Source of the DNA: Haloferula helveola
Lineage (GTDB): Bacteria > Verrucomicrobiota > Verrucomicrobiia > Verrucomicrobiales > Akkermansiaceae
Direction of reading: 5' to 3'
Length of the DNA: 64,000 nucleotides
Assembly: GCF_037076345.1 (NCBI RefSeq)
Contig: NZ_AP024702.1
Coordinates: 2,418,001-2,482,000 of the forward strand
Shown here: positions 39,464-46,501 of the stretch, piece after piece
How the letters are laid out: each line of letters starts with the position of its first letter
Numbering within the stretch: the stretch's first letter is position 1
The notes under the pieces: model-generated
The model's database searches: none
What the model saw: only the letters and a program-made list of their open reading frames with translations
Told to the model about the DNA's origin: nothing
Position numbers and translations under genes: made by a program

Positions 39464-40327
39464 TCAGCCACCCCGGAGGCGGGCTTCGAGCGCCTCAAGC
39501 TCCGCGTCCGGAGTGTGGACTCCAGCCGTCAGTCCGATCCTTCGGTATTCTGTTAGATCGAGGGGAATGGCGGTGTCGGGACTTCCGATTCGTGCCGCCG
39601 GCTTCCCATGGCACCGAGCGACTTCGTAAAGGGTCGTGCCGCTGAGGTCGGCGAGGTCGGCGAGGACAAGCACCGCATCGCAGCGCCGGGTGAGGTCGGC
39701 CATGGCATCCTCCCGCCGGATCATCGCCGGACTCCGGGTGTCGAGTGCCTGGACATCGCTATCCGGATGCCGCATGCGCAGCGCCGCCGCGACCGTGGCG
39801 AAACGGCGGCTGGCGACCGAGGTTTGGCAAAGCAGGCCGAAGCGGGGTGAGAACGGCAGCCGGACGACTTCGTCGGCATTCTCGACGACCGTCACCCGCT
39901 CATTTCCCCCGACCAGCGCCTCGCATTCGGGATCGCCTCGGAACCCGACCAGCACCAGATGCCGGAGCTCGGAAGCCAGCAGCGACTTCATCGCGTGGAG
40001 GCGTCGCACCGACGGAAGCGTGAGGTCGACCAGCTCATGCCCCTTGGCGCGCCACCCTTGGCGCTGCTCGGCGGACGCTCCGGTCATCGGCACCATCACA
40101 CGACGGGTGGGAGCGGAGGCATCGTTGAGGTCACCTTCGAGAGCACCGTGACGACGGGCCCGGTCCAGAAGCGCGCGGTGCGGACCGGGAGCGCCGAGCA
40201 TGGTCAGCGGTCCCGATCCCAGACGCCGGTCCACCTGCAATCCGGCATCCCGCGCCTCCTGACTCATCCCGAGCACCGCCGCCCGGAGAAGCTCCGCGCG
40301 CAAAGGTTTGGAAATGATCGTCGACAT
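39464..40327 (-). CDS. IspH-fold protein lacking all Fe-S cysteines (putative pseudoenzyme)
   Basis: A 287-residue protein from ATG 40327. It aligns by eye along IspH (HMBPP reductase): ELVDLTLPSVRRLHAM corresponds to FDATCPLVTKVHME, LVGFRGDPECEAL to LIGHAGHPEVEG, LLCQTSVASRRF to FMTQTTLSVDDT, and IGLTAGVHTPDAELEAL to VGVTAGASAPDILVQNV. The three cluster cysteines are absent: GFCAGV is replaced around LGAPGPHRAL, the TCP Cys by Leu, and the DICYAT Cys region by DTRSPAM. The active-site His residues are also lost (GHPE to GDPE), while the Glu of that motif and the QT threonine remain. It cannot bind the usual cluster. Two operator-like palindromes sit directly upstream. Confidence 0.7.
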   Translation of the reverse strand: MSTIISKPLRAELLRAAVLGMSQEARDAGLQVDRRLGSGPLTMLGAPGPHRALLDRARRHGALEGDLNDASAPTRRVMVPMTGASAEQRQGWRAKGHELVDLTLPSVRRLHAMKSLLASELRHLVLVGFRGDPECEALVGGNERVTVVENADEVVRLPFSPRFGLLCQTSVASRRFATVAAALRMRHPDSDVQALDTRSPAMIRREDAMADLTRRCDAVLVLADLADLSGTTLYEVARCHGKPAARIGSPDTAIPLDLTEYRRIGLTAGVHTPDAELEALEARLRGG

Positions 40328-40329
40328 GG

Positions 40330-40344
40330 CTTTGTAAAACAAAG
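40330..40344 (-). promoter_or_regulatory. Operator-like palindrome 1
   Basis: CTTTGTAAAACAAAG has 6-bp perfect arms around AAA. It ends 3 nt before the start codon of the IspH-like gene and is nearly identical to the palindrome at 40389-40403. Confidence 0.65.
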
Positions 40345-40353
40345 TAAGAGGTT

Positions 40354-40380
40354 CGAAAAGAACCCGCGGATCGCGCGGGC
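40354..40380 (-). terminator. Probable terminator of the regulator operon
   Basis: On the minus strand, CCCGCG and CGCGGG form a short stem (bases 40363-40379) followed by TTCTTTT. It lies between the two palindromes, downstream of the winged-helix gene and before the IspH-like gene. Confidence 0.45.
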
Positions 40381-40388
40381 TACCTTTA

Positions 40389-40403
40389 CTTTGTAGAACA
40401 AAG
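40389..40403 (-). promoter_or_regulatory. Operator-like palindrome 2
   Basis: CTTTGTAGAACAAAG is the same 15-bp dyad as palindrome 1 apart from one spacer base. The centres are 59 bp apart. Both are flanked by A on one side and C on the other when read on opposite strands. Confidence 0.65.
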
Positions 40404-40459
40404 CTTAGTTGGCAAGCATCAAATTGCGTTTCGGCCCTGCCTCATCTTCCGCAACGGAC

Positions 40460-40759
40460 TCACTTCCCGAGATCGAGAATCTGCTCAAGCACGGCGAGGT
40501 AGCTTTCGAAAGCTGACCGTCCGGCGCGGTTGAGCGAGTAGAGCGTCTGCGGGCGTCCGTCACCGGTGAGTTTGACCGACTCGACGTAGCCCGCATTGCC
40601 GAGCGTCCGCAGGTGGGTGATCAGGTTGCCGTCGCTCATCTCGAGCTCCGACTTGAGGTCTTGGAATGCCCACGGCTCGGCACGCGAAGCGAGCAGGGTC
40701 ATGATGCTGAGCCGGCCCTTTTCGTGAATCGTTTTGTCGAGCTTGGAGAAATCGATCAT
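40460..40759 (-). CDS. Small winged-helix transcriptional regulator (HTH_34 type)
   Basis: A 99-residue protein. The winged-helix domain spans nearly the whole length: HEKGRLSIMTLLASRAEPWAFQDLKSELEMSDGNLITHLRTLGNAGYVESVK (about 12-63), then the wing GDGRPQTLYSLNRAGRSAFESYL. The SDGNLITHLRTLGNAGYV recognition helix is the MarR/PadR-like HTH_34 family signature. Its start overlaps the stop of the upstream membrane-protein gene (ATGA). It is a natural candidate to bind the two CTTTGT-N3-ACAAAG sites found just downstream. Confidence 0.88.
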   Translation of the reverse strand: MIDFSKLDKTIHEKGRLSIMTLLASRAEPWAFQDLKSELEMSDGNLITHLRTLGNAGYVESVKLTGDGRPQTLYSLNRAGRSAFESYLAVLEQILDLGK

Positions 40760-41382
40760 TCGCCGCTGGCCCCGCGCTTGGTGGTGGTGACGATGGCCGC
40801 TCCGTAGAGCAAATGGAAGCCCCCGAACGTGGCGGCCATGAGTCCGGAAGGACCGAGGGTACGGAGGATGGGGGAAATGGTTTGGGCAAAAGTCATCGCA
40901 CAGAAGCTCGCGAGACCGGTCACCAGAAAGGCGAGTCCGAGCCAGATCATCGACTTCGGTGCGAACTCCCGGATCGCGAGCAGCGCGAGTCCGTAGTGCA
41001 GGATCCACATCGATGCCGCCAGGGTTTCGCTGCCCGTCTGACCGTACTTGAGGAACAGGAGACCGAGAAAGCCGCCGGCAAGCAGCGATGGCAGGGCTCC
41101 GCGCAGGGCGATCTTCAGACCCTGCGACCAGAACGATTTCTGGTTGGCCGAGGCGGTTCGGAGCAGCTGCCAGATCGCGAAGACGATCACGATGGCGAGC
41201 CCGACCAGCCAGACCGTTCCCCACGCCCAGCCGGAGCGCGATTCGGAAAGCCAGCCGGCCGCCAGCGACGCCGCGCCACCGAACAGGGCCGCCTCGCCGG
41301 ACAAGGCCCGGAAAATCGTCGCCCGCTCCATCATCGAACGGATTGCCCGCAACTGCTCGGCCGCTTCCTCGTGGGTCGTCAT
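40756..41382 (-). CDS. Multi-pass membrane protein co-encoded with the winged-helix regulator
   Basis: A 208-residue protein. The N-terminal helix (HEEAAEQLRAIRSMMERATIF) is amphipathic. Six hydrophobic segments follow (about 28-45, 53-70, 90-110, 124-137, 146-166 and 180-198). The motif RAIRSMMERATIFRALSGEAALFGG recurs, in my recollection, in small membrane proteins paired with HTH_34 regulators. It may be the sensor or target of the regulator; no function is known. Confidence 0.7.
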   Translation of the reverse strand: MTTHEEAAEQLRAIRSMMERATIFRALSGEAALFGGAASLAAGWLSESRSGWAWGTVWLVGLAIVIVFAIWQLLRTASANQKSFWSQGLKIALRGALPSLLAGGFLGLLFLKYGQTGSETLAASMWILHYGLALLAIREFAPKSMIWLGLAFLVTGLASFCAMTFAQTISPILRTLGPSGLMAATFGGFHLLYGAAIVTTTKRGASGE

Positions 41383-41465
41383 GCCGGGACTTTGCGGAGC
41401 AAAGCGGAGCGTGGCAAGCTCCGAGGCCGCGGGGAAGCCGCACCGGGGGCCGGACCGCGCGAGCC

Positions 41466-42719
41466 CTAAACCAGCCCGTCCTTTCGCGCCTGCTTCCAGT
41501 AGGCGTACTCGGAGCGGTTGAAGTCGATGTACTCCGGCGAGAGGTCGCTACTGTACATCTCGTAGTCCGCCTTGCCCTGGTTGAGGTGGATCTCGATCCG
41601 GAACTCGGGCTTCGCCGCCACGTCCCGGAGCTTGTCCATCGGGGTGTCCGCCTGCAATCCGCCCACGCAGGCGGGCAGACCTTCGTAGAGGATGTCGACC
41701 AGCTCCTCGCGGATGCGGGCGCGGGAGTAGCCGACGGCATGCAGCACACGACCCCAATTCGGGTCGCCGCCGTTCCATGAGGCTTTTACCAGCGCCGACT
41801 TGCAGACGGCCTCGGCGACCTTCTTGGCATCGAGATAAGTGCGCGCGCCCTTGACCTCGACCGTGACAAATTTCGTCACCCGCTCGCCGTCACGCACGAC
41901 CGCCTTGGCCAGCTCGATCATCAGCCACCGCAGCGCTTTGCCGAACTGCCGGCAGCGCGGGCCGTTCTTGCGCACCGGTTTCATCCCGGCGGCGCCGTTG
42001 GCCAGGACCAGCACGGTGTCGTTGGTGCTGGTGTCACCATCGATGGTGATCCGGTTGAAGCTGTCCTCCACCGCCTCCAGCGTGACCTTCTGCAGACAGT
42101 CGCGAGGGATGGCGGCATCGGTCGTGATGAAGCACAGCATCGTCGCCATGCTCGGGCAGATCATGCCGGCACCCTTGACGCAGCCGCCGAGCCGAACGCG
42201 GTGTTCACCGAGCTCGAAGGAAATCGCGAGCTCCTTGTGGTGGGTGTCGCTGGTGATGATCGCATTGGCGACATCGGTCCCGTTCTTCGGCCCCAGCCCG
42301 GCCACGAGATCGTCGTATTTCGGTTCGATCCGCGCCATCGGCATTGGCAGGCCGATCACGCCGGTCGAGCAGACGGCGACCTCGCCGCGTCGGATCTCAA
42401 GCCGTTTGGCGACGTCCTTGGCCATCGCCCGGGCGTCGTGGATGCCCTGCATCCCGGTGCAGGCGTTGGCATTCCCGGAGTTGGCGACGATCGTCCGCAA
42501 GTCGCCGCGGCGCAGATGGGTCTGCGAAAGCTTCACCGGTGCCGCCTTCACCCGGTTGGTGGTGAAAGTGCCGGCGGATGTGCACGGCACGTCGGAATGA
42601 ATGAGCGCGAGATCGAGCCGTTTGGCATCCGGATTCTTGATTCCGCACGAGACGGCGGAGGTCAGGAAGCCGCGGGCAGCGCCGACGCCTCCTTTGATCC
42701 GGGTGACAGGAAAGTCCAT
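41466..42719 (-). CDS. argJ: Bifunctional glutamate N-acetyltransferase / ornithine acetyltransferase
   Basis: Transfers acetyl from N-acetylornithine to glutamate in cyclic arginine synthesis. It has 417 residues from ATG 42719. The protein cleaves itself at Ala-Thr in KGAGMICPSMATMLCFITTDA (about 185-205), making Thr the nucleophile. Other signatures are KNPDAKRLDLALI, TNRVKAAPV, IVANSGNANACTG, STGVIGLPMPM, NRITIDGDTSTNDTVL and NGGDPNWGRV. It is the second gene after argC (32 bp). Confidence 0.95.
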   Translation of the reverse strand: MDFPVTRIKGGVGAARGFLTSAVSCGIKNPDAKRLDLALIHSDVPCTSAGTFTTNRVKAAPVKLSQTHLRRGDLRTIVANSGNANACTGMQGIHDARAMAKDVAKRLEIRRGEVAVCSTGVIGLPMPMARIEPKYDDLVAGLGPKNGTDVANAIITSDTHHKELAISFELGEHRVRLGGCVKGAGMICPSMATMLCFITTDAAIPRDCLQKVTLEAVEDSFNRITIDGDTSTNDTVLVLANGAAGMKPVRKNGPRCRQFGKALRWLMIELAKAVVRDGERVTKFVTVEVKGARTYLDAKKVAEAVCKSALVKASWNGGDPNWGRVLHAVGYSRARIREELVDILYEGLPACVGGLQADTPMDKLRDVAAKPEFRIEIHLNQGKADYEMYSSDLSPEYIDFNRSEYAYWKQARKDGLV

Positions 42720-42751
42720 GAGTAAGGGTGGAGGCCGCGCCTCGCGAACCA

Positions 42752-43795
42752 CTATACCAATTGCAATCCCGCCATCGGCTCAAGTCCGAACAGAAGATTG
42801 AACGATTGTAATGCCTGGCTTCCGGCTCCCTTGCCGAGATTGTCCTCGGCACTCATCAGCAGGACGCGGCCGGTGCGCGCGTCGTGTTCCCATCCGATGT
42901 CGATGAAGTTGGTCCGCGTAACGTGCTTGGTATCAGCGCATCCACCCTTGCCGAGCAGCCGGACGAAGTCGGCATCGGCATAGGCCTTCTCCAGCGCCTC
43001 GCCGACCGCGGCGGCATCGACTCCCGGCTTGAGCATCGCGGTGGTGGTCGTGGCGATTCCGGCATTCACCGGGATCAGATGCGGGATGAAAGTGATCGTC
43101 ACCTTGTCGCCGGCGGCCAGCGACAGCTCCTGCTCGATCTCCGACAGGTGCCGGTGCTTCGGCACGCCATAGGCGCGGACGCTTTCGTTGCACTCGCAGA
43201 AGAGCAGGGGGATGTCGGCCTTCCGGCCCGCACCGCTGACGCCGCTCATCGAGTTGGCGACGATGGTCGCGGGGTCGATCAGCCCCGCCTTGAGGAGTGG
43301 GATCAATGGCAGCAGAATGCTGGTCGGGTAGCAGCCGGGCGACGCGACGAGCCGGGCTGCGGCGATCGCATTGCTGCGCACCTCCGGCAGACCATAGACC
43401 GCCTCGCCGAGCAGATCGGGAGCCGGGTGCTCGTGACCGTAGAATTCGGCATAGACCTGCGGGTCCCGGAGCCGGAAGTCGGCGCTGAGGTCGATCACCT
43501 TGAGTCCGCGCTCGAGAAGGGCCCGAGCGATCTCTGCCGCCACCCCGTGTGGGAGGGCGAGAAAGGCGGCCTTGGCGCCAGTCGCGGCGATCGCGTCCGG
43601 GTCGGGCCCGATGAACGCCAGTTCGGAGCCGGGCATGCCGCGGAAGCGCGGAAACACGTCGCCGAGCGATCGGCCGGCTTCCTGACGCGAGGTGGCGGCG
43701 ACCAGTTCGATGCCCGGGTGCATCAACAGCAGCCTCACCAGTTCCTGACCGGTGTAGCCGCTGGCTCCGACGATGGCGGTTTTGACACGCTCCAT
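42752..43795 (-). CDS. argC: N-acetyl-gamma-glutamyl-phosphate reductase
   Basis: An NADPH-dependent reductase of arginine synthesis, 347 residues from ATG 43795. The Rossmann motif is VKTAIVGASGYTGQELVRLL (about 4-23). The catalytic Cys is in LVASPGCYPTSILLPL (about 145-160), with SGVSGAGRKAD and the active-site His in FIPHLIPVNAGIATTT. It forms an argC-argJ unit. tRNA-Pro lies upstream on the opposite strand. Confidence 0.95.
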   Translation of the reverse strand: MERVKTAIVGASGYTGQELVRLLLMHPGIELVAATSRQEAGRSLGDVFPRFRGMPGSELAFIGPDPDAIAATGAKAAFLALPHGVAAEIARALLERGLKVIDLSADFRLRDPQVYAEFYGHEHPAPDLLGEAVYGLPEVRSNAIAAARLVASPGCYPTSILLPLIPLLKAGLIDPATIVANSMSGVSGAGRKADIPLLFCECNESVRAYGVPKHRHLSEIEQELSLAAGDKVTITFIPHLIPVNAGIATTTTAMLKPGVDAAAVGEALEKAYADADFVRLLGKGGCADTKHVTRTNFIDIGWEHDARTGRVLLMSAEDNLGKGAGSQALQSFNLLFGLEPMAGLQLV

Positions 43796-43932
43796 GCCCC
43801 CGGAATCGCACGATTCGCGGGCCTTGCCAACTCCCGATGGAAATGGCGATGGCGGGGTGGGCGGCCCCGTTTTCAGGACTTGCCAACCTCCGTGCGCCCT
43901 GATTGTCTGCCCGCCCGTTCGCGGAAGTGTGA

Positions 43933-44009
43933 CGGGCTGTGGCGCAGTCTGGTAGCGCACCTGCATGGGGTGCAGGGGGTCGTGGGTTCGAATCCCGCCA
44001 GCCCGACCA
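43933..44009 (+). tRNA. tRNA-Pro (anticodon GGG)
   Basis: A complete cloverleaf. The acceptor CGGGCTG (43933-43939) pairs with CAGCCCG (43999-44005). The D arm is GCGC/GCGC, the anticodon stem CCTGC/GCAGG with loop ATGGGGT, so the anticodon is GGG (Pro, CCC/CCU codons), and the T arm GTGGG/CCCGC has loop TTCGAAT. C1-G72 with A73 are proline identity elements, and CCA is encoded (44007-44009). Confidence 0.97.
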
Positions 44010-44511
44010 TTCTTCGCTTTCGCATTCGCGAAAGCTACGAATGGCAGGCCCGAAGTGGCAGCTTCCGCTGCGGGTAGGAGGTGGAGAGTTCCTTGGCGAA
44101 AGGGAAGAATGCCCTTCGTAGCCGTGAGAACCGGCGGTCGGCCCCGGTTTCTCGATAGGGCTCGATGGTGCTCTGCGGCGACTTCTTGCCTTGGCGAAGC
44201 AGGGCAGGTTGGCGTGACCTATCAAACGTGTTCTACGCCTATATTCTACGCTCGGAGAAGCATCCTGACCGGTTCTACTACGGCTTCACCACCGACTTGA
44301 AGACACGCCTGCTGGCCCACAACCGGGGCGAGAACCTCTCAACGCGGCACGGATGCCCCTGGATGTTGGCGTGGTATGGGGCCTTTGAGAAGGAGCCCGA
44401 TGCGGTGGCTTTCGAGGCCTACCTCAAGACTGCCTCGGGCAAAGCGTTTGCGCGGAAGAGACTCCTGACCGGGTGACTTCAAGCCGGAGCGGAGGCAATC
44501 CCGCCAGCCCG
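43991..44511 (+). mobile_element. tRNA-tagged mini-element bounded by copies of the tRNA-Pro 3' end
   Basis: The last 15 bases of the tRNA acceptor/T-arm side, AATCCCGCCAGCCCG (43991-44005), recur exactly at 44497-44511, and the next three positions match in two of three. Between the copies lie a hairpin (GCTTTCGC/GCGAAAGC, 44016-44035), an 8-bp inverted repeat (GCTACGAA 44034-44041 / TTCGTAGC 44115-44122) and one GIY-YIG gene. This layout suggests insertion at the tRNA 3' end with duplication of the end, but no integrase is present. Confidence 0.65.
44228..44476 (+). CDS. Single-domain GIY-YIG nuclease-like protein
   Basis: An 82-residue protein from GTG 44228. The earlier ATG 44165 would add 21 residues without domain similarity. 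The GIY-YIG core reads FYAYILRSEKHPDRFYYGFTTDLKTRLLAHNRGE, with YAYI for GIY and YYGF for YIG, and the conserved Arg in KTRLLAHN. FEAYLKTASGKAFARKRL carries the final catalytic-region Glu (FEAYLK). It belongs to the small UPF0213/endonuclease-like group. It lies inside the tRNA-tagged repeat pair. Confidence 0.85.
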   Translation: MFYAYILRSEKHPDRFYYGFTTDLKTRLLAHNRGENLSTRHGCPWMLAWYGAFEKEPDAVAFEAYLKTASGKAFARKRLLTG

Positions 44512-44543
44512 CCCGATCACCGACCTCCGGACCGCGACCCCAC

Positions 44544-45662
44544 CTACGCCGGTCCCGCACCAACACTCTCGGCCTCGACGAACTCGGGCATGACCGCTGT
44601 GGTCCGGATCCGGCCCGTACCGTGCTGGATCAGCGTGACGATCATCTCCGCAGCCTTGCGCCCCATCGCCTCGGCATTGATCCGATACCGGGCTGTGGTC
44701 GGATAAGTCATGCCAAGCAGGTAGTCATCGACACATGAAAGAACGCTCGCTTCGCCGGGCACCCGGATTCCGGCTGCGAGAAGGTGGCACAGGACGGTGA
44801 CCGCCGTCTCGTTCGCCCCGACGAGAAAGGCCGTCGGTCTCGGCCGCGAGGCGAGCAGATCCAGAATGGCCCTTCGGACCGCTTGCGATCCCATCTCATA
44901 GGTCACGACGGTTGCCCGGGCTCCGAGCCGCAGTGCTTCCGCTTTGAAGACCTCCGCCGTCAAGCGGTCGCTCGCGCTGGTGACGGTCGCCATCAGGTAC
45001 ACCAATTCGCGATGACCGCGCCCGGACAGCAGGCCTGCCGCATGCCGCGCCAGCGCTTCGACATCAGGATAAACGGCACACAGGGGTACCGCTTCGGTCA
45101 CCCGGCCGACCACCACGGTCGGTCGAGCACTTTTCGCGAACCACTTCTGGATCTCCGGCGTCGCATAGAGCAGCGCCCAACCTGCTGTATCGGGAAGCGC
45201 GTCCAGGCGAGCGAGCTTCGAGGCCTGGAAGCGCTCGTAGAGTTGGGGGTGATGCTCCACCTCGAGGTTGAGGCCCTCCGACATCAGCCTCTCATTCAAT
45301 GCCTCCAGCACTTCCCGGATGGAAGAGCTGAACATCCAGGGGTGGAACGGTGTCAGAACCCGGACGATCCGCCCCCGAACGGAGGGCCTCTTCCGCTGCC
45401 GCCGAACGATCCGGTGCGACCGGCCCCGGCCGCCCAACTCGAGCCATTTCTCGTTGGCGAGCTGCGCCAGCGCCTTTCGCAGGGTCATCCGGCTGACTTG
45501 AAATTCCCGGCACAAGGTCAGCTCCGGAGGCAGGCTGCCCCGCCAGCGGCCGCCGAGAATCCCCTCACGCAGCAAGGTCACAAGCTGGTCGTGAATCAGG
45601 ATTCGTTTTGGGGTGCCCGGCATCGGATTCCTTGAGCCGGATCCTTCCGGCAGCTTCGCCAT
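44544..45662 (-). CDS. GntR-type/LacI-type hybrid transcriptional regulator
   Basis: A 372-residue protein. The N-terminal winged helix of the GntR type is at about 18-90 (LIHDQLVTLLREGILGGRWRGSLPPELTLCREFQVSRMTLRKALAQLANEKWL). The C-terminal periplasmic-binding-like LacI/PurR sensor is at about 98-365 (VLTPFHPWMFSS, VVVGRVTEAVP, GRGHRELVYLMA, FLVGANETAVTVLCHLLAAGIRVPGE, RINAEAMGRKAAEMIVTLI). This hybrid type is common in Verrucomicrobia and Planctomycetes near carbohydrate genes. It is divergent from the secreted-protein cluster, with a dyad just upstream of its start. Confidence 0.85.
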   Translation of the reverse strand: MAKLPEGSGSRNPMPGTPKRILIHDQLVTLLREGILGGRWRGSLPPELTLCREFQVSRMTLRKALAQLANEKWLELGGRGRSHRIVRRQRKRPSVRGRIVRVLTPFHPWMFSSSIREVLEALNERLMSEGLNLEVEHHPQLYERFQASKLARLDALPDTAGWALLYATPEIQKWFAKSARPTVVVGRVTEAVPLCAVYPDVEALARHAAGLLSGRGHRELVYLMATVTSASDRLTAEVFKAEALRLGARATVVTYEMGSQAVRRAILDLLASRPRPTAFLVGANETAVTVLCHLLAAGIRVPGEASVLSCVDDYLLGMTYPTTARYRINAEAMGRKAAEMIVTLIQHGTGRIRTTAVMPEFVEAESVGAGPA

Positions 45663-45676
45663 CCTAGCATCCCTAG

Positions 45677-45693
45677 AGTCTACTCACTAGACT
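45677..45693. promoter_or_regulatory. Operator-like dyad between the regulator and the secreted-protein cluster
   Basis: AGTCTA (45677-45682) and TAGACT (45688-45693) are perfect arms around 5 nt. It lies 15 bp upstream of the regulator start in the divergent promoter region and is a likely site for auto-regulation or cluster control. Confidence 0.5.
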
Positions 45694-45777
45694 TATTGGA
45701 GGCGCCTAATTCCTGTTGAGCCGAGGTCCACGCGGCCCTTGATTACCCCGGCCGCACCGTCCGGCAAAAACCCAGCC

Positions 45778-46482
45778 ATGATTCAAGCACGACCAGCGAG
45801 CGCGATCGCCGCCGGGGGGATTCTCATCCTCGTGGTGGCAGGTGGCGCGCTTTTCAAAAGCCCGACCGCGGCGCCCGCCCCGAAGCACCAAGCCGCGGCA
45901 AGCTCTTCCACCGCGCAACCATCGAAGGATCCTTCCCCTTCGCTTCCCGCAACGATGCCCACCGAGGTTGCTCTGCGCCCTCTTCCGGTTTCCGTGACCA
46001 GCGACACCCATGAGTGGACCGAGGGGGATGCCTCCGATCTGACCGTGATCCAAAAGCTGGCCCACAGCCCCGACGAGGCTGTCCGCATGATTGAGGAAAA
46101 CGACCGCATCCATCGGCGCCAGCTGGTCTACCGCAACGAAACCGCGAGCGTCGCGATCCAACGGGCCAAGGCCGAGGGCAAGACGGTCGACCGGCTTACC
46201 TTGCCGGCGCTCGACGGTCGGGAGCTCCAGTTCGAGGTGGCCCATGCCGACCTCGACCCGTCCGGATTCTCCGGCTCGCTCGCCGGCCGGCTCGTCGGGC
46301 AGCCCGACTCGATGGTGATCCTCTCGTTCCGGGGTGGCCGCGAGGCGTTCTCGGTCAGTTCACCTTCGGAGAACCTTCACCTCCAGGCCGACCCGCGCGA
46401 GCCGGGAGAGATCATCGTCAAGAGCATCGATCCCGCGACCTACGTCCAGGGAAGATGCGGCAACCCGGACCACGATCACTGA
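45778..46482 (+). CDS. Membrane-anchored propeptide-like protein of a metalloprotease pair
   Basis: A 234-residue protein from ATG 45778. An N-terminal transmembrane helix or signal anchor (about 7-26) precedes a Pro/Ser/Ala-rich stretch and a domain (about 115-228) with LPALDGRELQFEVAHADLDPSGFSGSLAGRLVG then PDSMVILSFRGGREAFSVSS. This resembles the propeptide of reprolysin-like metalloproteases, where inhibitor and catalytic parts are normally one chain. The catalytic part starts 19 bp downstream as a separate gene with its own signal peptide. Confidence 0.6.
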   Translation: MIQARPASAIAAGGILILVVAGGALFKSPTAAPAPKHQAAASSSTAQPSKDPSPSLPATMPTEVALRPLPVSVTSDTHEWTEGDASDLTVIQKLAHSPDEAVRMIEENDRIHRRQLVYRNETASVAIQRAKAEGKTVDRLTLPALDGRELQFEVAHADLDPSGFSGSLAGRLVGQPDSMVILSFRGGREAFSVSSPSENLHLQADPREPGEIIVKSIDPATYVQGRCGNPDHDH

Positions 46483-46501
46483 GTTCTCCCCCCGCAAACC
46501 C

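Noticed and set aside
44497..44511. Second tRNA gene
   Set aside because: Only the last 15 bases of the tRNA 3' side are present; no acceptor 5' half or anticodon arm upstream.
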